DNA of 64,000 nt from Anseranas semipalmata (taxonomy: Eukaryota; Chordata; Aves; Anseriformes; Anseranatidae). The stretch covers positions 361,787 to 425,786 of the forward strand of contig VXAA01000962.1 in the NCBI GenBank assembly GCA_013399115.1, given 5' to 3'. Both the position numbers and the translations under genes were made by a program. The first letter of the stretch is position 1. Every line of letters starts with the position of its first letter. The notes under the pieces were generated by a model. The model was not told the origin of the DNA, ran no database searches, and saw only the letters and a program-made list of their open reading frames with translations. Positions 1 to 12,565 of the stretch are shown piece by piece.

Positions 1-3000
1 TGGGGAGAGCCGGTGCATTTGCCTTGATTATTTCAAATCATTATTTTGTTATTATTACGTTCATTTTGGATAACACATTTCTTTTCTATCTAAAATTCAT
101 TTACAGGTAGATGCTGTATCACTTATACTTCACTGTCTACAATGCTACTTATATTTAAAACCTTAGAAACTTTGCCTTTCAAAAAAAGACTAAAGAATTC
201 TTTCACCATTGGTAGACGAACAAGATTTTTTTTCTAAAGCGTAAATGCCTAAATAAGATGTATTGTGATTTCAGCCTTCAGCATACAAATATCCAAAGGT
301 TCTGCAGTTGAAAAGTAGGATTAAAAAGTGCACCGAATTTTCAAATCTCTTGTTTAATGCATTTGTAATTACAGATGCTTGAGTGCATACAAGCAATACT
401 TGATTCCCATTTAGTGCTTTGTACTATACATTTACCTGATGCTAAGTTACATTACTTCTGTCTAAAGGATGCTTCATGATATTGTCCCAATCTTAAGTGA
501 TACAAAGCTTAAAGCAATTTCTAATGCTGCTGTCACTTCTTCTATGTTTTCTATAAAAGTTAAGAGTTGCTACATATGTGTTCCAGATAAGCAGGTAAGA
601 AAGTTAAGATTATAAACTAGTGCTTACCCAGGAAGTATTAAAATGAATTTATACTAAGGCTCAGTTCCTGTGGTGAAAGATGGCAATTTAAAAAAAAGAA
701 AAACAACAACAACAGAGAAGTCAAAACACATTAAGAATACATAGGTAAATTCCAAGTGACTTGGAACAGGCAATATTTTTTGTTGTGGTAATTGCCCAGC
801 TGTATTTTAGCCCTATTTTTAACTAACTGCAGACAACAAGAAGTTTCTGTACCAAATCTTCCAGTAATTAAGACCACAATACCAATGTAGTAGTTGTACC
901 ACTTTTCTTTACATTTAAACATTTTAATTGTAATGAGATATAACTGGGTCATCCTGCTTCTCATGGACATACAAAGCAGACTGATGTAAGAGCACGTTAC
1001 AATATTGTACTGTATATGGGAGATGGGATTTCTTCCACTATTTTCAACACCTGAAAAATGTACCTTCCTACAGAATAAATTAATAATAAAATATTCTGGG
1101 TATTAAAGTTAAAATTAACTACTATAGTGAATTGAGAAACAAGCATTTTCCCTCCAATTATTTCTTTTTTAGGTATAGCTGTATTTCTAGTACCATGGAG
1201 GAAGATTGTTGAACCTGACTTGCATTAATATTCAAACAATGCCGACTTGATTCATCTCACTGAGTAAGTTCACAATTTATCAGAATAAAAAGTAGAAGGG
1301 CTTAGAGAAGAAAAAAAAGTTTCTATTATTTCTCTCTCCAAAAAAAGACCACAGATAGAAAGTTTGATTGATATTTATTGGCAAGGCTGTTGTTCCTCTC
1401 CCTTCTAACAGGAGTTACCTAGCATTCTTGTACCTCCTTTTCCTGGAAAGTCACCACTCTCCCAAACTACTTTAAGTATTTATTCAGTCATCACCTGCTG
1501 TCCTTAGACTGAAGAAGCAGAAAATTAGACCTGATGGAGCATCTCTGGCTCTAAAGGGACTGCATCCAGACACAGCAGATCTAAACCTCTAATTTCATGA
1601 CTTATTCAAAGACACTCCCTTAAGCAGGTAACAACTCCACCTTAAGCCACCACAGTATTTCTATTAGAGAACCAAAGTAATCTCCAACCGGATAAACATC
1701 TAGCAGCATGGATTTTGTAATGTTCACTATGCTATGGTCTTTTCTATTAACGCAAGGGACATCTACAGGCATGAACAGGAAAACGCAGTGCTCACTCTCA
1801 ACCGTTTTTATTCTTTCTGGAATGGATATTCCTGTCCCAATTGCAGGCATACCACTGCCTTTAGGAGCGAAAGCTAGGAACCATAAACATCTTCCTTTGT
1901 ACACTGTACTGACATGCTTCAATGCTTGCCTTAAAACATGAAAGAATGCCATTCACTTCAGCAAAGCAGAGCTGGCAAACCTTTCAGCCGTAAGGTCTTT
2001 TGCTGTGGTGTAGCGGTTTTCCCCTCTTCTTTTCCAAGCTATTACCTATTCTCACAGATAATTAGCCTGACATTTTCATCATAGTATTAACATGAGTTGC
2101 AGCCTGGGAAATAATAGTAAGGAAAAGAACACAAACTGAGAATGCAAAAAAGCTGCAAGAAGCATGGCTTGGAGAATAACTGTTGGAAGCGCATGTATGA
2201 AACATGAAGCTGCAGGGGCCAGCTTACAATCGGTGAAATTCATATCATGTTTAAGCTCCAGACAAGGTGACATCAATTGGAAATGTGTTCATAATTACAG
2301 AGGGAGGGGAAAAAGAGCATTTGGGTTCCACAGCTTTTTTAAGGCCTTGCTCAGATGAATAGTGCATTCTGCCATTAGTCCTGCTAACTGTACAGCTCAG
2401 CCAGAAGAGTACTGGGTGTCAAAAGAAAATGATTTTAAGTGATGTACCTGGCTAAGTAAAAAGTAGCACATAAGTGAGGATGGAAAGCAGAAGTACTTCA
2501 GAAAGCCTAGGAAATCATACCCAAAGTGAGTGAATATTGCTGTCAGTCCTTTATTAGGGTAGAAAAGAGATATGAAGGTTCACGCTGAAGACCAGCAGGA
2601 GATCAGCCTTCATGACAATAAACCTCCATCTCTACACCATTGAGAGCCTAGTGCAATGTCTATTTTTCTGATTTCAAGCACGGCACACTTTGAGAGGAGA
2701 AGTAATTTATTACAACAGCTGTTACAGATGGCACACAAACCCCTTCATCGGGCACCTACACCACCACCAACAACTTTTCTTTGCAGAACTTTCCATGGTT
2801 CTGGCAGCACTCCCAGTAAATGAATGTTAAAATTGCCAAGAGAACTTTAACTGCTGACTGAATGACTTCACTGACAGAGCTTTCAGATCAGAACAGAAGT
2901 ATACCAGAGATCTTAGACAGTCCTCACATTATTTGACATTTCAGACATTAGAATAGAAATTAAATAGTAAAACTCTAAGGCAAGTAATTCAAGGAAAAGT

Positions 3001-4010
3001 CTCAAATCTTTCATTAGCTTTTCAGACTGAACAGAAAACTGTTTAAAGCAAATGCAGATGAGTTCCCATGTTAATTGATTTGGAAGAGGTACTAATGGTA
3101 GTTAGTAAATTAAGATTTAAGACTACATCACATTTAGACATGTAAAAGCCAAAGGAAAAAAAAATTACTTATTGCCAATTGTTCAAGTCCCAGAACTAAA
3201 GTACCTTGAGGATGAAATGCATTAATCTTGAGGGAAGCTAGAGGGGGGTAAATGCACTCCACTTGTTTACTGAAATAAGAATACTTGTCTGTAATTTTCT
3301 GACATAGTAACTTTTTATTTTGGGAAGTATATCACTAACCATGATTACAATTACTGATCATCAGTGATTGATACATCACTGATCATGATTACAACTATTA
3401 TAAGCTGCGATATATTTGCTAAAAGGGAAAAAATATCTGAATATCAAGTCTTACCTCCACATATGATTTTTTCATCCATGGTAAGTAACTTACTGGATCA
3501 AAAGAGAAAGTGCGTTTGTCACTCAGTTAACAAATAGCTTAGAGATACTGGAATACAGTACTCTGAGGAAGTGACTATTAATTACCAGTATTAGATCATC
3601 TGGCAAGCAACTTTACTAGTACTACATTGACTGAGTTTAACAATTATTTCACTCAAATCAACATATCATATTATTTGTATCAGCAACAAGTACAATCAGT
3701 AGGACTTCCCACATATCCCACACCTTTTCAAAAAGTTACTTTAAAATGTTTCTTTCACTATTTGAATATAAATTATGGGAAGGAGAGAACATCTCTTTTC
3801 ACTGTCTAACAAATTGCAGATATTGAAACTTGCAGGATATCAGAGACAATGATACTGGTTTTCTCAATTCTACTTAATCATTTCACTTCTTAAAATTGTC
3901 TCCATGATTTTATAGCATTTCTATGCATCTCTCCCCTTTCCGTAAGCCTGCTGTTTCTCCTTCCTCAATCTTCATTTCACAAAGAAATTTCTAGCTCTGA
4001 AATTAACAAT
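1..4010. other. CTNND2: Non-coding intronic sequence
   Basis: AT-rich sequence without recognised repeats or exons. A 110-codon minus-strand frame at 1620-1952 has a 77-codon frame on the other strand (1708-1941) and no supporting gene structure. A small hairpin and direct repeat lie at 3340-3394. Nothing else stands out. Confidence 0.6.
3340..3394. repeat. Hairpin inside a short direct repeat
   Basis: CATGATTACAA occurs at 3340-3350 and again at 3384-3394. Between them, ATCAGTGAT (3360-3368) and ATCACTGAT (3375-3383) form a perfect 9-bp stem around a 6-base loop. This may be a small local duplication or a very short foldback insertion. No function can be assigned. Confidence 0.6.
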
Positions 4011-4072
4011 TTATTTTATTTTATTTTATTTTATTTTATTTTATTTTATTTTATTTTATTTTATTTTATTTT
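4011..4072. repeat. (TTTTA)n pentanucleotide microsatellite
   Basis: About twelve uninterrupted copies of a TTTTA unit (62 bp) with clean borders against unique sequence. There are no internal interruptions, which suggests recent expansion and length polymorphism. On the CTNND2 strand the unit reads TAAAA. It could derive from the A-rich tail of an old retroposon, but no retroposon body is recognisable next to it. Confidence 0.97.
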
Positions 4073-7000
4073 AACCAACCTGCTAACCCTGGGACTAATT
4101 AGTCTTCCAGGTAGCATTAATATTTGTGACCAGATAGATTTGACTCCAGTGTCCTCAGTTAAGAACACTGTCCTCCAAGCAGTCACCAATTACCTTTCCT
4201 TAGTAAAGGTAAATTGCATTATGAATTATCCAATCTCATTTGATAGTAGCCCATTTTATTTCATAGTGAACAGATCAACAATACAGATCAATAATGCCAC
4301 TCTGAGCATCCCTCCCTTGCCCCCTCCATTTAATTAGGTCAAATTAAAAAGTGGAAATGTGAACTAGTTCACCTAAAGCAATATGGGATGAAAAAGAAGT
4401 TTCCTTTTGAGAGCCTAAAACCAGCCAAAGCTAAATAATGTGATTTTTGCTTGTTTTTCTTTTCTCTTTCTGTCCCTTTTTCAGAGCAGCCAGGGAATGG
4501 AAACTGTACAGCAAGACAAACAGGGTTATGCCTTGCACCTTCACACTAGTATGTGCATCAGCGAGGCCACTCATTTGGTAAGATGGCCTGAGAAAGCTCT
4601 CAGAGGTAAAGTGTAGTTACAGGCTGCAGCTTTCGCAGGTTTGCGAAAATATGCAGAGGCCTTCAGATCCAGCTAAGGTCTCAAATCTTCGACAAGTTAA
4701 TTCCTTAGATGGATGGTAGCATTCCAATATCCATCTTCAGTCTGCCATAGACATAGCTTGTATCTTTATATGGACATACTGTGTTGCAAACAGATTTGCA
4801 GCCTATCGTTTACTCCTTTACGACTCCTCTTTTCTGCCTTGGATTGCCTCTCCATTCCAGGCTCTCCTCTCAGAACGTTCCTATTACTCCAAACCACAAA
4901 CATAACTTATTGAACCCACACAACTTTATGCAGGTCAGCATTTCCTGCATCCCTCAGTGAAGCTGAAGATGAATGCAATGCACGAGAACCTCTGGCAGCT
5001 GCTTTGTCAATTTGAAAGCCAGGTGAGGAGAAAAAATAGCTTAGGAGTTTCTGATTCAAAAATAATACAGTATTTTTGCAGAATTAGTTGGCTGGGGATG
5101 CATCTCCTACACAGTGGTCTACACTTTTTTCTTATAATAAGGAGATGAATTATATGTGACGGCTATATGAACAACTCTTGTATTTTATACAGCTGAGATC
5201 TTCAAAACTTGGTGTTGACTCTTATATCTTAGTAATATAAATGCATGCAAGTATGTACCTGTATGTTTTTCAGCCCTATCGTGATTCTACAAGCTACAAT
5301 CTGTAATAAATATGCCAGGAAAATGTTGCTAGATAAAACAGTAACAACAAAAAAGATGCTCACATTCAATTAATTTTTCTCTTTGTTAAGGCTTCACACC
5401 TGCATCAGAGTAAACATAAGACACGACACACCACACAGTGTTAATTCAAAGCTATTGAAACAGGTCTTATTCTGAGCTAGGAAGTAGACAGAACTATATA
5501 AAAGCCTTAACTTTGAGTAGATGTGCTTTGTCCTGTTAACTTTTCCCTTTCCTCACAAAGGTTTATGGAGCAAATGCAATGGGGGACAAACCGATCAAGT
5601 CCTGACTTATGATCCAGCTTGTCTACTGCATAGGTCAGAGATGATGGTTCCACTGAGCGACAGCAATGCTTATAAAGTATTGCTGCTGGTGAATCCAAAC
5701 CAGCCTTACCCTCTTTAACACTAAAAAAGCAGGTGCCCTAAATAAGACCAGTGCCCTAAACACATCTTTCATGATACAAACTCCTAGCCCCTGAGTCCGG
5801 TGTGTATCAGCTCAGTACCAGTGGCCTAAATTTTCTTTCACTGAAACCAATGACAAAACTTTTCAAAATATGCAATGCTCTACCTAAAGACCATGGCACA
5901 GTTTTTTCTTTTGATCGTATTCCATAAGACCTTGTGACTTCCCATATTTTTCTCTCAATTCTTTCCCTTCAGTCACGGCAGCTATTTAACTGAGATAAAT
6001 GGCCTTTGTATCTGTGATTCCAAATTCACAGTATCTAATTTTTATGCAAGTATTTCCTATTAAATCCAAACACTAACCATTTATGGGACACCATATGAGA
6101 GAGACTGTAAAATTATTCCAGAAAACAAAAAAGATTGACTTGTATCATCTCAAGTACTTAAGTTCTTTACATCATTCATATTTTTTTCTTCATAGCCCTA
6201 ATATAATTCACATTTAAATTCTTAACTTTGTTCTGCAAACAAGCCCTACATTTGCCTAAGAGAGGTTGGTGACTTCTTCCAACTACAGCAACAAATTAGA
6301 TTGCCTAAAAATGAAAGGTATACTCCAGGAGTAAAAGGCTGCCTGCAAGAAAAGTGAGTAAGATCCTACATAGAGAGTTCTTTCAATTCACTCATTGAGA
6401 TTAGACTATTAAGATTTATGTTTTTAGCTCTATTGCGCCATAGCTATTACAAATTCTGGGTAAGTAGCTCTAAAGAGTTCAAAGAACTGATGAAATCCTT
6501 CCAACTTATTACTGTTCCTCATAAAGGTGACACACTTTTTTTGAACTTGTAGTGAGGGAAGAATGAACCAGAAATCACACTGACGATTTGGAAGACATTT
6601 GAGAACTTGGCTTCTCTAAAAAGAGAGTGTGCTGTACAGTTGATTTGACACATAAGATTATGTTCAGAGATGCTACTATTTTATATATGTATATATATTT
6701 TTAAATTTATTTATTTTCAAAATATGCCTGGCCAAAAATTGCAAAGAATGCTCTAGAGACAAAAGGAAAGCATGGTAATTCCGTAAGCATTCATCAAGCT
6801 TCTTCCTCTCATGTGGCATACTCCTGCTAGATTGAAGAATACAGCTTAACTGGATTAATAAAATTTTAACATGCCTTACAATTAAACAACTCATATTTAA
6901 GTTACATTGTGGATAAATGTACTTCCTACTGATTTCAGTAGCAGTTTATGCTGATGTTTCTTGAGCCTGGTGACATTTGAGAGCAGCAAGTTTTATTTCT

Positions 7001-10000
7001 GAGAGAAATTGCATGAGCTTACTCTATTATGATTTGACATTTACATCGCAGTCATACCCCGCAGCTCCAGCCAAGATCAAATCCCCACTGTTCATGCACA
7101 TAGAAGTGTATGGTCCATGCTCCAGAGAATTTAAATCCGAGGTCACCTGCTAAGCCAGCTACAGAAAACCAGAGAATCTAAATAACAAATTACAAACGTA
7201 GCCACTTAGACAACTGCAGCCCTGAGGTTATTGTTACTGACATAAAAAAGCCTGAAGGAGGTTTTTTGCTCCCTATTGTGAAACTACTTTTTGTATGCAG
7301 CCCACATAATCTGGGTAAATATGCTTTCTAACATGGAAACCAAACAACACAGATTTGTTGTGGTCTAATATTTGAATAGAGTATTTTTTCTTGTGCATAT
7401 ACGTCATCCTATGATTCAGACCACTGAAAAAGAGTCATTAATTTAGAATTCAATTTATTTTGCTTGTACATGAAAGGTTTGCATTACTGATTTTGCTGGA
7501 GTTCTATTATGTTTGCTTTGATGAAGACATACTTAGGAAGATAGGCCTTCATTTTCAATTTAAAAAATGCAGACTTGCTGCAGTCTGGACTTGGTCCTGT
7601 CTTTTGATTGTAAAATATACCTTATCTTGATTTCTGTTTCATCAAGACTGTACAAAATTGGAAGGGCTGTCTGCAAGCCAAAGACCGTGAGTTTTTCTTA
7701 ATGACAAGGATACCAAACACTGAACTGCTTAGCCCTCCTTTTGCATTAGTTGCTTTTAGTCCATTTAAGATTCCTTTCTCATCTCCTACCCTATAAGATG
7801 CCGACTACATTCAAGAATTATATTCAAATACGTATCAATAAATGAAACACACAGCTGTCAATACTAAATGCTTTACGTCATTTTACCTTGCCTGAAGTCT
7901 ACTGCTTGATTTAATTGTGCAGCCATGAGTTGTGAGCATTCTGCATCCAAAATTCGATCCTATCCTACTTGGGAATCTCACACAGTGGGATGCTGATGAG
8001 GTTTCACAACTCTCCTTCGTTCTGTCTCTCATGCATAGATGCCCTTGGCAAGAAATTCTCCAGTGTCAGATAAAACACCTCCAGGCACTAGCAGCATTAC
8101 AGAGGTAGGCCTTTCTCAAACAGTGTAGCAGCAATTGCTAGTGACCCAACCTGTTCTAATTCTACAGTCACTAAAATAAGATCAATTCTTTCTTACCAGA
8201 GATTTCTTTAGATTAAAGATGTTGCCATCTGAAACAATACTTAATGCCATCTCTTTGATCTACTGCTTCTTTCTTTGGAAGGATATGCCATACAGACGTT
8301 CTCTACAGTATATGTTTTCGACTATTTTCTTCAAGACTGTTAGACTGCCACTACATACAATATTTTCTTCTCAGCTTATTTTTTTGCACATGCAAAGAAA
8401 GTGGTCTTTTTTCTTCTAATTTCACTGATATTTAAAATTTATTTGCAAACTACTCTGAATATTTAGGAAAACTAAAAGACTTCTTGCTTAAGGCTAGAGA
8501 GTTTTCACTTTAAACCTCTCATTTTGACTAATTGCTTTCATATGCTGTATTTGACATTCCTTCATTTCACATCAGACAGAGAAAAATGCAAAAGATAGCT
8601 ATTTTGCTCAACTATAATTCTGCAGGGTTTTATGAATTTTGGGGGGAAACGTGGATATTAGAATTGAATCCTACTACCTATAAAGAGGACAAAAAGGTTA
8701 GCAGCCTTTGCACTGCCATATTTATAATGTGCATTTACTAACTAAAATTTCCTTTTTCTTCATCTGCAATTAAGTTTGCAGAATCTCTGTTAAAAGAATG
8801 ATTTCTTATTAATCCAAACCTAAGTTAAGGTTACCTTTTACTGTTAAACTTGGAACACTTTTTGAAATGCTATTTAAATTCCTTTATTGCATGACTGCAC
8901 ACCTCTGTTGTGAAGGACTTTATTGGTTTGTTGGACATACTTCAAGTCCCATTAAAAATTATTCAGGATGTTGTTTCACTGCTTACTTTTCCACCAGTGA
9001 ACACAAACTATTTTGCTGTACCTTTCACTGATCTCTATTTGATCAATGTTATGCTTTCAGGTCTTTTTTTCAAGTCATTTGCCAATTAAGTTGCTTTAAT
9101 ACATCCTTATTTACTAAAAGTGACTGCATTTTCTGCTTAGTTAGCAACAGTGGATAAACCTATTATGAATATATAATGTATTAAAATAATGACTGAGGCC
9201 TTAACTGTTATCATTTTCTCTGCTTTGGTTTATACCAAGATCTGTATTATTCATTGTGGAATCCTTTGAACTCTGAAGGTTATGGAGAAACTGAGATGGC
9301 ACTTTCAAGTTAGTGAAGCTCTGAAAAGCTTATAGGCTTCGTGGTGAATATAAAATCCAGTATTACTGTCACGAAGCTCTTGTTGCTCTGTGGTCTGAAC
9401 ATATTTCAAACGCAGTCACAGACAGGATTAACGTCTCTGGCCAAGCCTGTAGACAGGCCTGTTAACCATCATTCAGGTAAATACCCCTCAGTACTTTCAG
9501 TGTACCCCCAGTTGTCTTCATCTGTGAAAGCCTGTTAGACTTTGAAGTCCTTCAAAAGGTTCCAATTCTCCCGAGGCTCTTAATTCATTAATGACCAGCA
9601 CCCTCCTACTCACAGAAGGGAAGAGAAACATCAAGAGGAAACTGAAGCAAAAGACAGCATCTCTTCTGTGCAATTGCAGTTTTCTGCAAATGTTGGCTTT
9701 TTTTTTTTTTTTTTAATGCAGACAACTCAGGTGGTAGTCAAGAAGAAAACAAGAGTTGATCATTTTAGTTGGCCTCCCTACTGTCATCCCTGTGTTTTTA
9801 CTCCATTGGGCTCTCCATACATACCCAGGGAGTGTTAAGCGACCATGACCCTTCTTTAGGGTCACTTCTCACTATGTCTTGCATAAGGAAAGGTTTTTGT
9901 TTCATTTTCTGCCTCAGTTTTCCAAATATACTTAAGGTGTACAAACATTTCTTTGTAATGCTTGTAATAACTACTCGCACCTTTTTTTTTTTTTTCAACT

Positions 10001-10113
10001 AGATGCTTCTAACGAAGTCTTCTATTACCACAGCTGGTCAATTTATGAACTGCCCAGACACAGCAAGACCACAAGTGCACCAGTATCCCTGCCTATCTCT
10101 CCCCAGTCTTGCC
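4073..10113. other. CTNND2: Non-coding intronic sequence
   Basis: AT-rich sequence with no recognised exon or repeat family. It contains a 17-base poly-T run at 9698-9714 and a shorter one near 9981-9994. Open frames here are at most 85 codons and unrecognised. The 9.4-9.6 kb stretch is slightly less AT-rich and could be an eroded repeat that I cannot classify. Confidence 0.55.
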
Positions 10114-10199
10114 GAGGCCCAGGCCCAGGCCCCACGGCAGCCCCAGGGCCGGCAGCCCCTGCCCCAGCGAGGCTGCAGCAGGGCTGGGCTCCAGCTCCC
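10114..10199 (+). repeat. GC-rich dispersed repeat, copy A (inverted relative to 50.65 kb)
   Basis: An abrupt GC-rich block (CCCAGG, CCCCAG and CAGCCCC motifs) in AT-rich intron. Aligned by eye to the reverse complement of 50644-50727, it differs at about four positions over some 83 bp. Similarity stops sharply on both sides, so this looks like a fragment of a dispersed avian repeat and not a segmental duplication. I do not recognise the family. The translated frame (Ala/Gln/Pro-rich) is a composition effect. Confidence 0.75.
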
Positions 10200-12330
10200 C
10201 ACAGCCTTGATTCTGAAGATGGCTAATCATTTGGATTAGATAGTTTCTGTAAAATCAAAAACCTGAGTGCTTATTTTCAGATAACGAAGATTTACTACAC
10301 TCAGCAGTACTTCTGTAAGACCAAGCTATGTAAGTACTGAAAGAGGAGTAATGCCAGAAACAGGTATATCTTCTCATGATAATACCATTTTCTTAGCAGA
10401 GACTAGGCATGGTATTTTGCCAAATAAGGCCAAAAAACAAAGTTCAGACCCAAGAACTATTCACATTTGTTTCTGAATGTTTAGCTGAACATGGATATGC
10501 AGTTCTTATAATGTCACTCAGAATGAGTTTTACGTAGTCAATCTTGGCACAAGTCAAGTTGCTAAAAAATCAACCATAACCCCCAAATCTCAAATATCAT
10601 GCAGCATACCAGTTGTTTATTTTTCTTGCAAGATGACAGTAAGAGGTAATCTGAAAGTCAGTTTGCTAGAAACAGATGCCAATTCTAGGAGGGTCAAACT
10701 AAATATCTTGCTTTTCAACATGGCCAATTCCCGAATGGGAAATTTTGACACTGCAGTTATATATTCTTTATTGACTTTTTAAAATGTGAAGCAAAAATGC
10801 TCACATTTACATGCAGAACATCAAATCTCACACTATCACAAGTTATTTTATTTAACATTCAAACACTTCATTTGTAGTTGCAATTACCTAATTTGTACTG
10901 TCAACCTTTCCAGATGTCTCCTACTTGCTAAAATATTGCTTAAAAATATTGTAACAAAATAAAATTAGTTAACTAAAAAATTTTCAGTCTTTGCATATGC
11001 ATAGTGATATGACATTCCCACTACTGTTTCAGAAATGGTGATTTTATACAGCTGATGGATGAATATTATAAACACTAACAATCTCTTGACAATGTCAGTA
11101 ATTCTCCGATGGCTATGTTCCTTTGGGGATTTTCTTCGGATTAAACTGAAGTGATCGGCGTTCATTTCGGAGTGGTAGAAGGCATCTGCAACCACTGGTA
11201 AAGAAAATACTAGACATGGACAGTTCAGTGTCCTGCATTGTAGAAAACCTTGCCTGGTGAGAAAAATTGTTCTCACAAATAAAAATGGAATAGAAATAAT
11301 TGCAGGGAAGCATAGCAAATGACGAAGCGAGATTGCTCAGTCACAGCAATCAAAGCGGCCATGTGGCATTTAAATGTTAACTGGAGTTCCTATGTCTGAG
11401 AGTTTTCTCTGCTGATGATACAGTATTACAGTGGTAAAAGACAATTTCCATTAGTAGCAAGGCCACTAATTTTCATAGGTCTTCCATTAAGAAGGAGCTA
11501 TTCACTGAACAGTGGAAGTGTGTTCCATATATGAAGGGAAAGGTTCGATAGTATTATGGACAGATGTATCATCTAGCACAGACAGTGCATACAGAATATT
11601 AAAAGCAGTGCTGCCATCTCTTGGTTGTATTTGGCTGTAGTAAACATCTACTGTGCTTTGTACATATTTAAAAAAGCAATTGCAGAAATAAATGCCACAA
11701 TATGACACCATTCAGCAATGTCCAAACTACAGGATATGAAAGGGTAATATTCTAAAATTTCAGTAAATGAGGCTACCCCTGCAGATGAAGCTCGCGCTTC
11801 CCTGCCGGCTGAATAGTAAACATTTATAAAGACAGTGGTGTTTTTTTCTCCTCTCTCTCTCTCTTCTTGCCTTTGGGATAATTTTACTTCCTGAAAAAGA
11901 ACATATTTGGAGTAGACAGAAGGGAATCATCTCAGAGAACATTTAGGATGTTATCTGTTAAATTCTAAGCCTAAAAGCGTATGAGTTCTGCAGGGAAAAT
12001 TTCTTCTAGGATTCAGTCATTTTTGCTCAAGAGAATATACGATTGCTTTATATATGTGTGTAAATATATATATATGCAAATTTATTTACATATACAAGAA
12101 TGTATGAGCATATATAGCTGCCCCATTTCATTGGAGTAGTAAAAATCAATTTGCTCAATACTGCACAGATGTTAGGTCCAACCCTTCCGGTAGAATTCAA
12201 AAGGCAAAAGTTGCCAACTGAAATAATCTACTGAAAAGAAAAATATATATTTGTTATTTCAACTTCAACAACAAAATGAAAGTGCTTCATTAGCTATTTT
12301 CTGTTACCTTAGATGGACTCACCCTTTCTT
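10200..12330. other. CTNND2: Non-coding intronic sequence
   Basis: AT-rich intron. A segment at about 11095-11205 is locally richer in CpG and, on the minus strand, is preceded by an acceptor-like TTTTCTTTACCAG; it is discussed as a weak cryptic-exon candidate. A (CT)n-rich tract lies near 11851-11867, and TA-rich alternating sequence near 12050-12105. No gene seen. Confidence 0.5.
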
Positions 12331-12565
12331 ATCATGGAACTATAGAAAAATTAAGGTTGGAATGGACCTCAGAACAGGTCCAATTAGATCAGGTTGCTCA
12401 GGGCTGTGGTCATGTAAGGATTCCTAATCTCCAAGGACAGAGATTCCACATGCAAACCGTGCACCTGTTCCCAAATTTGATCACTCTTGCGGTGAAAATA
12501 AAATTCCTAGTTTCTAGCCAATATTGCTCATGTTGCGATTTTTGTCCATTGCCTTTCATTCTGCC
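12331..12565 (-). mobile_element. Old CR1 LINE fragment (3' region), minus strand
   Basis: The plus strand reads like the reverse complement of a CR1 3' UTR. It begins with a decayed octamer terminus (ATCATGGAACTATAG), then has AAGGTTGGAATGGACCTC, a CAGGTTGCTCAGGGC block, a CTCCAAGGACAGAGATTCCAC block and a CACCTGTTCC block. These match successive conserved blocks of avian CR1 elements, in order. Divergence is substantial, so the insertion is old. The element is 5'-truncated, as nearly all CR1 copies are. Similarity fades after about 12565; up to about 12660 may still belong to it. Confidence 0.88.

Noticed and set aside
1620..1952. 110-codon minus-strand frame containing PAIGTG, reminiscent of macro-domain proteins
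   Set aside because: Only six residues resemble a macro-domain motif; the rest does not fit, and a 77-codon frame lies on the opposite strand. Treated as chance.
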